Positions 16,854 to 24,205 of a stretch of 64,000 nucleotides of DNA are shown here, piece by piece (position 1 is the first letter of the stretch; each line of letters starts with the position of its first letter). The DNA lies in the NCBI RefSeq assembly GCF_039592695.1, contig NZ_JBBUTK010000001.1:1116001-1180000 (forward strand). The letters run 5' to 3'. The position numbers were made by a program, and so were the translations under genes. The stretch is from Flagellimonas_A sp039592695. GTDB lineage: Bacteria; Bacteroidota; Bacteroidia; Flavobacteriales; Flavobacteriaceae. Under the pieces are notes generated by a model that was not told where the DNA came from, searched no databases, and worked only from the letters and a program-made list of their open reading frames with translations.

Positions 16854-17306
16854 CCCTTCCAAAATCTGTGCTGCGTGTTCTTTGGCCTTTACCTTATCGA
16901 TTACCCGCTCAACAACGCCATTTTCATCAATGACAAAGGTGGTTCTGTGAATACCGTCAAACTCACGGCCCATAAACTTTTTTGGTCCCCAAACCCCAAA
17001 CGCCTCAATCACCGTATGGTCTTCATCGGCCAGTAGGGGATACGGAAAATCAAATTTCTTTTTAAAGTTCGATTGTTTGCGCTGTGAATCTTCACTTACG
17101 CCAAGAATCTCATAACCAGAATCTTGAAGTTCTTTGTAATGGTCACGAAGGTTACAGGCCTCTGTGGTACATGTGGGTGTATTGGCACGAGGATAGAAAA
17201 AAACGACCAATTTTTTGCCTTTGTAATCTGAGAGGTTAATGGTGTTGCCGTCTTGGTCTTTTGCCGAAAAATCAGGTACTTTTGCTCCTTCTTTTAATGT
17301 ATTCAT
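16851..17306 (-). CDS. bcp: thioredoxin-dependent thiol peroxidase Bcp
   Basis: A 151-residue peroxiredoxin of the BCP/PrxQ class, which reduces hydroperoxides using thioredoxin. The peroxidatic site reads PRANTPTCTTEACNLRDHY, with the peroxidatic Cys in T-P-T-C-T near residue 46 and the second Cys five residues later (EAC), the spacing of PrxQ-type enzymes that form an intramolecular disulfide. Other family blocks are VVFFYPRA and LLADEDHTVIEAFGVW. Length and order are normal. It is divergent from nth; TAACTTTG on the minus strand at 17339-17346 is a likely -7 box. Confidence 0.93.
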   Translation of the reverse strand: MNTLKEGAKVPDFSAKDQDGNTINLSDYKGKKLVVFFYPRANTPTCTTEACNLRDHYKELQDSGYEILGVSEDSQRKQSNFKKKFDFPYPLLADEDHTVIEAFGVWGPKKFMGREFDGIHRTTFVIDENGVVERVIDKVKAKEHAAQILEG

Positions 17307-17338
17307 CGTAGTTTTTATAGTGTTTAATTATTTTTATT

Positions 17339-17346
17339 CAAAGTTA
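17339..17346 (-). promoter_or_regulatory. -7 promoter box for bcp
   Basis: Forward CAAAGTTA reads TAACTTTG on the minus strand, a full match to the Bacteroidota -7 box, about 33 bp upstream of the bcp ATG. I see no well-placed -33 TTTG. Confidence 0.45.
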
Positions 17347-17354
17347 AACAAAAT

Positions 17355-18017
17355 ATGACCAAATCAGAAAAAGTAACTTTTGTAATCAACACTTTGAATG
17401 AGATTTATCCCACTATTCCGGTACCATTGGAGCATAAAGATCCATATACGTTACTTATTGCCGTTTTACTTTCTGCCCAAAGTACCGATGTACGGGTCAA
17501 TCAGATTACCCCTTTGCTTTTTGAACGGGCCGATAATCCGTTTGATATGGTCAAACTTTCGGTGGATGAAATCCGTGAAATCATCAAACCTGTCGGGCTT
17601 TCGCCCATGAAATCCAAAGGCATCTATGGTCTATCAAAAATCTTGATTGAAAAATACGATGGAAAAGTGCCACAGGATATTGATTTGTTGGAAGAACTAC
17701 CTTCCGTGGGCCACAAAACGGCCAGCGTGGTGGTTTCTCAAGCTTTTGGCATTCCTGCTTTTCCTGTGGATACCCACATCCACCGATTGATGTACCGTTG
17801 GGGATTTTCAAACGGGAAAAATGTGGTGCAGACCGAAAAAGATGCCAAACGATTGTTTCCAAAAGAACTGTGGAATCGATTGCATCTTCAAATTATTTGG
17901 TACGGACGGGAATATTCTCCCGCACGTGGTTGGGATTTTGAGAACGACATCATCACGAAGACCATCGGCAGAAAATCGGTCATCAACGAGTGGTACAAAC
18001 ATAAAAAAAGCCGCTAA
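17355..18017 (+). CDS. nth: endonuclease III without the C-terminal Fe-S cysteines
   Basis: A 220-residue DNA glycosylase/AP lyase of base excision repair. The helix-hairpin-helix and active site are intact: LEELPSVGHKTASVVV with the catalytic Lys at residue 121, and FPVDTHIHR with the catalytic Asp at 139, matching K120 and D138 of the E. coli enzyme. In E. coli the C-terminus carries four cysteines binding a [4Fe-4S] cluster; here the same region (about 180-215) reads HLQIIWYGREYSPARGW and then ENDIITKTIGRKS, with no cysteine. I recall the same ending in other Flavobacteriia, so it is probably a lineage form and not a pseudogene. A terminator overlaps the stop. Confidence 0.92.
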   Translation: MTKSEKVTFVINTLNEIYPTIPVPLEHKDPYTLLIAVLLSAQSTDVRVNQITPLLFERADNPFDMVKLSVDEIREIIKPVGLSPMKSKGIYGLSKILIEKYDGKVPQDIDLLEELPSVGHKTASVVVSQAFGIPAFPVDTHIHRLMYRWGFSNGKNVVQTEKDAKRLFPKELWNRLHLQIIWYGREYSPARGWDFENDIITKTIGRKSVINEWYKHKKSR

Positions 18018-18028
18018 AAGCGGCTTTT
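18006..18028 (+). terminator. rho-independent terminator overlapping the nth stop
   Basis: AAAAGCCGC at 18006-18014 pairs with GCGGCTTTT at 18020-18028. The 5-base loop begins with the TAA stop codon of nth (18015-18017). The run of T is short (four). Confidence 0.75.
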
Positions 18029-18047
18029 ATATTGTTCTTTCCGGATA

Positions 18048-18191
18048 TTAATTCAAAATTGACTCGAATTTAATATCTTGATAATCAGTAATTTGTAATG
18101 ATTTTGAAAATCCCAATAAAAACTTGACCGTTTCGGGCCTTGCTTTTACGATTTTACATTTTTGTCGTTCTTCAGAGTAAATTCCTTCCAT
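18048..18191 (-). CDS. 47-aa small protein downstream of the ECF sigma factor
   Basis: A minus-strand ATG frame of 47 codons (start 18191, stop TAA 18048-18050) encodes MEGIYSEERQKCKIVKARPE and ends DIKFESILN. It is soluble, mixed in charge, and has one Cys. It lies 72 bp downstream of the sigma factor gene on the same strand, and fills most of the space to nth. The regular composition and absence of a competing frame suggest a real gene, possibly co-transcribed with the sigma factor; a regulatory role is only a guess. I do not recognise a family. Confidence 0.6.
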   Translation of the reverse strand: MEGIYSEERQKCKIVKARPETVKFLLGFSKSLQITDYQDIKFESILN

Positions 18192-18263
18192 ATTTCAGCG
18201 TTATAGTTATATATCAATAACGCCACCAAAATGGAAATATTGTTTCGTTCGACCAGCTGCCGA

Positions 18264-18845
18264 TTAATTCGTTAAAACGATATTGTGCTTGTTGACAATC
18301 TTTCTGAGGTTGATCAGTGCGTAGCGCATCCTTCCTAAAGCCGTGTTGATACTGACACCAGTGTTTTCTGCAATTTCTTTAAAGCTCATGTCTTTGTAGA
18401 TACGCATCATTAAAACCTCTCTTTGGTCATCGGGCAGTTCTTCTATCAAAATGGATAGGTCGCTATCGATCTGGTCTTTTATCAACTGTTTTTCAGCATT
18501 CAATTTATCATCTTTGATGACCGAGAAAATGTTGAAATCATCACTGCCTTCAAATTTGGGCATACGCTTGTTCTTACGAAAGTGGTCAATGATAAGGTTG
18601 TGGGCGATACGCATGACCCAAGGCAAAAATTTGCCTTCTTCGCTATAAGAACCTCTTTTTAAGGTTTTTATCACTTTGATGAACGTATCTTGAAAGATGT
18701 CTTCCGTGATATCCCTATCCAAGACCTTTGAATAGATAAAACTTGAAATTCTTTGGTTGTGGCGGTTGATTAAGGTTTCGAGGGCTTTTTCGTCTCCGTC
18801 AATATAATTTCTGACAAGTACCGAGTCGTCTATCTGTAGTTCCAT
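18264..18845 (-). CDS. ECF-type RNA polymerase sigma factor (sigma-70 family)
   Basis: A 193-residue group 4 sigma factor. Region 2 is seen from about 20 to 95: ALETLINRHNQRISSFIYSKV, DIFQDTFIKVIKTL and the promoter-melting segment FLPWVMRIAHNLIIDHFRK. Region 4 at about 130-185 has the HTH LPDDQREVLMMRIYKDMSFK and GVSINTALGRMRYALINLRK. No transmembrane anti-sigma gene is adjacent; the only neighbour on the same strand is a 47-aa frame downstream. The regulon is unknown. It has a long leader of about 180 nt from the promoter near 19030. Confidence 0.9.
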   Translation of the reverse strand: MELQIDDSVLVRNYIDGDEKALETLINRHNQRISSFIYSKVLDRDITEDIFQDTFIKVIKTLKRGSYSEEGKFLPWVMRIAHNLIIDHFRKNKRMPKFEGSDDFNIFSVIKDDKLNAEKQLIKDQIDSDLSILIEELPDDQREVLMMRIYKDMSFKEIAENTGVSINTALGRMRYALINLRKIVNKHNIVLTN

Positions 18846-19029
18846 ACAAATTACTTTTTTGGTTAAATCACATACCTTCCCTTTACAAGAAAGGCTTTGG
18901 AGCTATTAGTTTAATCTTAAAAAGTAATTATACTGTATAGGCCTATTCAGATTTTAATTACACTTCAAATATAGGATGATGAAGTGTTTGTAATGAAACT
19001 TATGTTGTGAGTTGCGTTATTTTAGATGT

Positions 19030-19060
19030 CAAAGTTAATAATCTCATGATTAAGTGCAAA
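19030..19060 (-). promoter_or_regulatory. consensus promoter for the sigma factor gene
   Basis: On the minus strand TTTG (19057-19060) and TAACTTTG (19030-19037) are 19 bp apart, a full match to the Bacteroidota consensus. A second -7-like box, TATATTTG at 18966-18973 on the minus strand, lies closer to the gene but lacks a -33 partner. The rest of 18846-19090 is AT-rich spacer before the divergent uvrA. Confidence 0.6.
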
Positions 19061-19090
19061 TGAGCCTCTCTGATTTCATAATTTCGCTAA

Positions 19091-21868
19091 ATGATTGCAT
19101 TGAAAGATATTGACCCCAAGCAGAGTATCATCATAAAAGGTGCCAAACTGCACAATCTCAAAAATATTGACGTCGTAATACCCCGAAACAAGCTGGTGGT
19201 CATCACCGGGCTTTCAGGTTCGGGCAAGTCAAGTTTGGCTTTTGATACGTTGTATGCTGAAGGCCAACGCCGTTATGTGGAAAGCCTATCGTCGTACGCA
19301 CGTCAATTTTTGGGCAAGTTGGATAAACCCAAGGTGGACTATATAAAAGGTATTGCCCCGGCCATTGCCATTGAACAGAAGGTAAATTCTACGAATCCAC
19401 GTTCAACTGTCGGCACGACCACCGAGATTTATGACTATCTCAAATTATTGTTTGCAAGAATAGGCAAGACCATCTCCCCCATTTCAGGAAAGGAAGTCAA
19501 AAAACACACTGTCACCGATGTGGTTCGCCATGTGGTCAGTTTTGAGGAGGGCACCAAGCTCTTGTTATTGGCCCCGATAGTGATTCCGCCAGAGCGGGAA
19601 GTATTGAAATCGCTGCAATTGTTTTCCAAACAGGGGTACGCACGAATAAAATATGATGGAAAGGTCATGCGGATTGACCAAGTTCCTGATGATATTGGTC
19701 GGGAGTTTGATTTGGTGGTGGATAGGATTGTCGTCAAGGATGATGAGGATTTCAGAAATCGCCTTGCCAATGCCATTGACAATGCTTTTTTTGAGGGCAA
19801 GGGCCGATGCGCAGTTGAAGTATTGGAAAGTGGGAAGCTGCAAACCTTCAGCAACCAATTTGAACTCGATGGCATGAAGTTTTTAGAGCCCAATGTACAC
19901 CTGTTCAGCTTTAACAATCCGTATGGGGCCTGCCCCAAATGTGAGGGCTACGGAGATGTCATCGGCATCGACCCCGATTTGGTGGTACCCAATACGGCAC
20001 TTTCGATTTATGAAAATGCAGTGTTTCCATGGCGGGGCGAGAGCATGTCGTGGTACCGCGACCAATTGGTGAATTCAGCCTACAAATTTGATTTCCCTAT
20101 CCATAAACCGTGGTTTGAGCTATCCGAAGAGCAAAAACAATTGGTGTGGAACGGCAACCAGCATTTCACCGGGCTTCATGAATTCTTTTCAATGCTGGAG
20201 GAAAAGAGCTATAAGATACAGAACCGGGTGATGCTTTCACGCTATCGGGGCAAGACGAAATGTTCGGTATGTGGTGGAAAGCGTTTACGAAAGGAAGCCA
20301 ATTATGTGAAAATCGATGGCAGCTCCATCTCAGATTTGATTGAACTGCCCATCAAAAAGTTGGTGCCCTTTTTCGAGGAACTCCAACTTTCGGAACACGA
20401 CCAGACCATCGCCAAAAGGTTGATGAAAGAAATCACCACACGACTGGATTTTCTCGACAAGGTTGGATTGAGCTACCTCACCCTCAACCGAAAATCAAAT
20501 ACACTTTCGGGCGGTGAGAGCCAACGCATCAATCTGGCTACTTCTTTGGGAAGCAGTTTGGTCGGTTCTATGTATATTTTGGATGAACCCAGCATAGGCC
20601 TGCACCCCAAAGACACCGAAAATTTGATTTCCGTTTTGAAATCCCTGCGTGATTTGGGCAATACGGTCATCGTGGTCGAACACGATGAGGATATCATGAA
20701 GGCGGCAGATGAAGTCATTGATATTGGTCCAGAAGCCGGTACCTTGGGCGGTGAAGTGGTCGCTACGGGGACTTTGGATTCCATTTTGAAAACTGAAACG
20801 CTCACTGCATCATATTTGAATGGCTCGATGGAAATAGAAGTTCCCTCAGAACGACGCAACTCTAAAAATTACATTCAAATTGTCGGAGCCCGGGAGAACA
20901 ACCTAAAAAATATCAATGCTACCTTTCCATTGAACATGCTGACGGTAGTGACCGGAGTTTCAGGGAGTGGCAAGAGCACCTTGGTCAAAAAAATACTCTA
21001 CCCTGCACTGCTCAAAGAAATCGGTGGGTATGGTGAAAAAGCTGGGCAATTCACCAAAATCGAAGGTAAATATTCGCAGATAAAGCAAGTGGAGTTTGTG
21101 GACCAAAATCCCATCGGTAGGTCGTCACGCAGTAATCCCGTGACCTATATCAAGGCCTACGACGATATTCGGGCTTTGTTTGCCTCACAGAAACTGAGCA
21201 AGATTCGAAATTATCAGGCGAAGCATTTCTCCTTTAATGTCGATGGTGGTCGTTGTGAAAAATGTAAGGGCGAAGGTGAAATCACGGTAGAAATGCAATT
21301 TATGGCCGATGTACATCTCGAATGTGATGTCTGTGAGGGCAAGCGCTTTAAAAAAGAGGTGCTCGAGGTACAGTTTGAAGGCAAGAACATCAATGACATT
21401 CTGAACTTGACCATTGACGATGCCATTGCCCATTTTGAGAAACACGAACAAAAGAAAGTGGTACAAAAGTTAAAACCGTTGCAAGATGTAGGTTTGGGCT
21501 ATGTAACCTTGGGCCAAAGCTCCTCTACGCTGTCGGGCGGTGAAGCACAGCGCATCAAGCTCGCTTCGTTTTTGGTCAAGGGCAGCAATGCCGACAAAAC
21601 CTTGTTCATCTTTGACGAACCCACGACGGGACTCCATTTTCACGACATCAAAAAACTGTTGAAGTCTTTTGACGAACTCATTGCAAAAGGGCACAGTATT
21701 GTGGTCATCGAGCATAACATTGAATTGATTAAATGTGCCGACTATATCATTGACCTTGGCCCTGAGGGTGGTGAAAACGGCGGGCATTTAGTGGCTGAGG
21801 GTACTCCTGAAGAGGTGATGCAGAGTAAGGAGTCGCACACAGCAAGGTATTTGAAAGAGAAAATATAG
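19091..21868 (+). CDS. uvrA: excinuclease ABC subunit A (UvrA)
   Basis: A 925-residue nucleotide excision repair ATPase that finds DNA lesions and loads UvrB. Two ABC ATPase modules are present, each with a Walker A (GLSGSGKSS near 40-48; GVSGSGKST near 625) and an ABC signature (LSGGESQRINLA, LSGGEAQRIKLA). Zinc-binding CxxC pairs are visible: CPKC and CSVC in the first half, CEKC and CDVC in the second. The insertion domain for UvrB and DNA is present, and length is normal. Flavobacteriia often have two UvrA genes; I cannot tell which type this one is. No other uvr gene is nearby. Confidence 0.95.
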   Translation: MIALKDIDPKQSIIIKGAKLHNLKNIDVVIPRNKLVVITGLSGSGKSSLAFDTLYAEGQRRYVESLSSYARQFLGKLDKPKVDYIKGIAPAIAIEQKVNSTNPRSTVGTTTEIYDYLKLLFARIGKTISPISGKEVKKHTVTDVVRHVVSFEEGTKLLLLAPIVIPPEREVLKSLQLFSKQGYARIKYDGKVMRIDQVPDDIGREFDLVVDRIVVKDDEDFRNRLANAIDNAFFEGKGRCAVEVLESGKLQTFSNQFELDGMKFLEPNVHLFSFNNPYGACPKCEGYGDVIGIDPDLVVPNTALSIYENAVFPWRGESMSWYRDQLVNSAYKFDFPIHKPWFELSEEQKQLVWNGNQHFTGLHEFFSMLEEKSYKIQNRVMLSRYRGKTKCSVCGGKRLRKEANYVKIDGSSISDLIELPIKKLVPFFEELQLSEHDQTIAKRLMKEITTRLDFLDKVGLSYLTLNRKSNTLSGGESQRINLATSLGSSLVGSMYILDEPSIGLHPKDTENLISVLKSLRDLGNTVIVVEHDEDIMKAADEVIDIGPEAGTLGGEVVATGTLDSILKTETLTASYLNGSMEIEVPSERRNSKNYIQIVGARENNLKNINATFPLNMLTVVTGVSGSGKSTLVKKILYPALLKEIGGYGEKAGQFTKIEGKYSQIKQVEFVDQNPIGRSSRSNPVTYIKAYDDIRALFASQKLSKIRNYQAKHFSFNVDGGRCEKCKGEGEITVEMQFMADVHLECDVCEGKRFKKEVLEVQFEGKNINDILNLTIDDAIAHFEKHEQKKVVQKLKPLQDVGLGYVTLGQSSSTLSGGEAQRIKLASFLVKGSNADKTLFIFDEPTTGLHFHDIKKLLKSFDELIAKGHSIVVIEHNIELIKCADYIIDLGPEGGENGGHLVAEGTPEEVMQSKESHTARYLKEKI

Positions 21869-21915
21869 AGTGCTATTTCGTAAAATTTAGGCAGGCCGAA
21901 AGAATTCAATAATAC

Positions 21916-22299
21916 GTGAAGAAAATTGATAAAAGCACACGACTCACCAACTACCTCATAGATTATTTTGCAATTTTCTTGGTGTGGATTTTGATTGCTT
22001 TTTTCATTGATTCCTCACAAGTTAAAATCCTAATCTTCTACCTATTGTTCTTTTTTTACTACCTGATTTTAGAATCAGTACTTGGGCAAACCCTTGGTAA
22101 AATGGTAACAAGCACCTATGTGGTCAGCAAAAATGATGACAGGGCAAGTTTTTTAATGATACTGAAGAGGTCGTTAATCAGGCTAATACCAATAGACCCT
22201 TTATCTTATCTATTTGGAACAGAAAAGGGGTTACACGATGTTCTCTCGTCAACGAAGTTGAAGAAAAAATATAAGACCCCCAAGCTACACAAACTCTGA
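21916..22299 (+). CDS. RDD-family membrane protein
   Basis: A 127-residue protein with the RDD pattern: RLTNYLIDYFAIFLVWILIAFF (given in part) as the first TM helix, LIFYLLFFFYYLILESVLG as the second, then GQTLGKMVTSTYVVSKN, the short motif that follows TM2 in this family, and a C-terminal hydrophobic stretch. Some RDD proteins act as Na+ or K+/H+ antiporters, but the role of most is unknown. Start is GTG; a stop codon lies two codons upstream and no ATG is available. It follows uvrA by 47 bp and may be read through from it. Confidence 0.8.
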   Translation: MKKIDKSTRLTNYLIDYFAIFLVWILIAFFIDSSQVKILIFYLLFFFYYLILESVLGQTLGKMVTSTYVVSKNDDRASFLMILKRSLIRLIPIDPLSYLFGTEKGLHDVLSSTKLKKKYKTPKLHKL

Positions 22300-22309
22300 T
22301 GAATGGTTA

Positions 22310-22500
22310 AATTTCTCTCTTTCGACTGTGCTTCGACTGCGCTCAGCATGACATGCTCAGAGTAACATGCGCACGGGGACAATTTTAGCTCCTTTCCATA
22401 GCTAGGGAAAGGTGGCCCCGACGATACTGTCGGGGTCGGAAGGGGTTGACAAAACCCACCCCAATTCCGATAATTATCGGAATTACCCCTCTCAAGGAGG
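22310..22500. repeat. spacer of REP-like stem-loops
   Basis: The 331-bp gap between the RDD gene and 22631 holds several stacked inverted repeats: a TTCGACTGCGCTCAGCATGAC element (about 22328-22350), CCTTTCC/GGAAAGG around 22391-22412, CCCCGAC/GTCGGGG at 22416-22435, a perfect 22-bp palindrome AATTCCGATAA-TTATCGGAATT at 22463-22484, and CCCCTC/GAGGGG at 22486-22502. No gene is visible. Such strings recur in spacers of this clade and resemble REP/BIME clusters. Confidence 0.7.
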
Positions 22501-22561
22501 GGAGCTTACCATGTTATTTTAATATAATGATAATCAATAACTTAATAATCATAAGCCAACT

Positions 22562-22578
22562 TTGGCACGCTGCTTGAT
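22562..22578 (+). promoter_or_regulatory. sigma-54-like -24/-12 promoter motif
   Basis: TTGGCACGCTGCTTGAT at 22562-22578 fits the sigma-54 consensus TTGGCACG-N4-TTGCw at all defined positions except the C of the -12 GC, which is A here. It ends 53 bp before the ATG at 22631. No activator gene is nearby in the window. Confidence 0.4.
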
Positions 22579-22630
22579 ACTATGTGGGTGGGATGTAAAT
22601 AGTTGCATTCGGAACCTTAAATCCAATATT

Positions 22631-23908
22631 ATGAAAAAGTTTGTACCCATTTTAGCAGTGCTGTTCTTGACGGCCTTTGGGGCCCAAGCAGCTGAGCGTA
22701 GCGAAGACAGGTTGGTTCCCAACTATGTACGGGGCTATGGCAACTCCTTCATCTTTGTTGAAAACGGAGTGACCTTCTCTGTATATCCCGATGGTGAATT
22801 TGATTTTTATATTGACAATCAAGTGAACGTTGGGGTTGGGGCTCGAATCGGTAATGTAGGTGTTACCTTCAATTCTGGCTTTAACTACAACCCTTTCGTA
22901 CAGTATGATGATTATGGTGCGGTGATCCAAGTTGAGAACGTACCCATATTTTACGACTTCTATGGTCGTGTATCACTGATTGGTAGTGTAGATGTCTGGT
23001 ACCGTAACGGTCGCGTACGACGTCTGGGTGGATTGAACGTATTCTGGAACGGTGCTGTTTTCAGCCACTATACAGGATTCATCAACAGATGGAATAGATT
23101 CTATGTGTACCGACCATTTCACAGGTGGTTTGCACGCCCAGCAGTTGGTTTCTGTACCGTTTGGAATACCCCTTACAGAAGATTTTATACTCCTGTTCGA
23201 TATACCTGGTACAGACCCTATCGAAATAATTTCAGGAGGCCGATATACGATTTCGGTAGAAGATACAGCCGCTATGACAATGGCTACAGCTACCGCAATC
23301 ATTCGCGAAGGTCGAAAATCTATCGCAACGACAATAGGGTTGCCGTACGCCAAAACCGTGGCCGCAGCAATAGGGACTATACCAGTCGCAATGCAGTGAC
23401 CGAAAGAAGAACGGTCTCTAGGTCAAACCGTGATGGATTACGCGCCAACAGAAACCGTGTGGCCGTTGACCGTAACAAATCGGTGAAGCGAAGCAATGTC
23501 CGTAGAGGAGATGGCAATACCGTCAGCAGAAGAAGCAGTTCGGTAAATAGATCAAGCCGAGGTAATACAGTCACCCAACGCAGTGTGACCAAAACGCCTC
23601 GAAGAACGACGGTCACTAAAAAAGAGGTGACACGTTCACCAGGTAAAAGAACGGTGACCCAGCGCTCTAAGACCTATAGAAAGCCTCAAGCCAGAACCAA
23701 TCGTTCTGTAGTGAGCAACAAAAGGAGCGTACAGAGGTCGTCTACTGTAAAAAGAAGTGCCCCAAAGCGCAGTAGCGTCAGTAGGAGTTCTTCGCCGAGC
23801 AAAAGAAGTACCGTGAGTAGAAGCAGTACCTCAAGAAGTAGTAGAAATGCAACGAGCTCTAGAAGCTCTAGAAGCTCAAGAAGCAGAAGTTCTAGAGTGA
23901 ACAGATAA
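22631..23908 (+). CDS. secreted protein with Arg/Ser-rich repetitive C-terminus
   Basis: A 425-residue exported protein. A signal peptide (MKKFVPILAVLFLTAFGAQA) precedes a domain of about 180 residues rich in Tyr, Asn, Phe and Gly (YPDGEFDFYIDNQVNVG, VWYRNGRVRRLGGLNVFWNG), which looks like beta-hairpin repeats. From about residue 205 onward the chain is almost entirely Arg, Ser, Thr, Asn and Lys, with repeats such as SRSSRSSRS and RTVTQRS, and a very high positive charge. It could bind nucleic acid, lipopolysaccharide or other polyanions at the cell surface; that is inference. ATG at 22631 was chosen because the earlier frame from 22562 lies on the promoter motif. Confidence 0.8.
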   Translation: MKKFVPILAVLFLTAFGAQAAERSEDRLVPNYVRGYGNSFIFVENGVTFSVYPDGEFDFYIDNQVNVGVGARIGNVGVTFNSGFNYNPFVQYDDYGAVIQVENVPIFYDFYGRVSLIGSVDVWYRNGRVRRLGGLNVFWNGAVFSHYTGFINRWNRFYVYRPFHRWFARPAVGFCTVWNTPYRRFYTPVRYTWYRPYRNNFRRPIYDFGRRYSRYDNGYSYRNHSRRSKIYRNDNRVAVRQNRGRSNRDYTSRNAVTERRTVSRSNRDGLRANRNRVAVDRNKSVKRSNVRRGDGNTVSRRSSSVNRSSRGNTVTQRSVTKTPRRTTVTKKEVTRSPGKRTVTQRSKTYRKPQARTNRSVVSNKRSVQRSSTVKRSAPKRSSVSRSSSPSKRSTVSRSSTSRSSRNATSSRSSRSSRSRSSRVNR

Positions 23909-23942
23909 TATTAAAGCAGTTTTTAGGTTGGTTAGTTGTTTG

Positions 23943-23977
23943 ACCCCGTAGTAAGTACTTACTTGCTGCGGGGTTTT
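23943..23977 (+). terminator. rho-independent terminator after the Arg/Ser-rich gene
   Basis: ACCCCG (23943-23948) pairs with CGGGGT (23969-23974) around an inner, partly paired TAAGTA/TACTTA stem, followed by TTTT. It lies 35 bp after the stop codon. Confidence 0.75.
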
Positions 23978-24000
23978 ATCTTATAGCCTTTTTTCGTCAT

Positions 24001-24190
24001 TCCCGCTCCCGATAGCTATCGGAAGGAGGGAATCTCTTTTGAGCATAAAACTGTATTTAGGGAAATCTTCAATCCCTTTCGTCATCCCAAAATTCTTCGG
24101 GATTACACCTATGCATTCCTCTCACTACGTTCGTTGGATGCAATATCTGAGGGGAGGAGCTTTTGTCTCCCCTCTAAAAAGAGGGGATTA
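24001..24190. repeat. REP-like palindromes between convergent genes
   Basis: CCGATAGCTATCGG (24009-24022) is a perfect palindrome sharing its core with 14392, 22467 and 54703. Further on are a CATCCC-AAAATTCTTC-GGGAT element (about 24083-24103) and CCCCTCT/AGAGGGG near 24168-24186. No gene is seen between 23909 and 24205. Confidence 0.65.
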
Positions 24191-24205
24191 AGGGGTGTGT
24201 AAAAA

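Noticed and set aside
22562..22630. Upstream extension of the Arg/Ser-rich protein
   Set aside because: The extension coincides with the promoter-like motif and hides the signal peptide; ATG at 22631 is normal.
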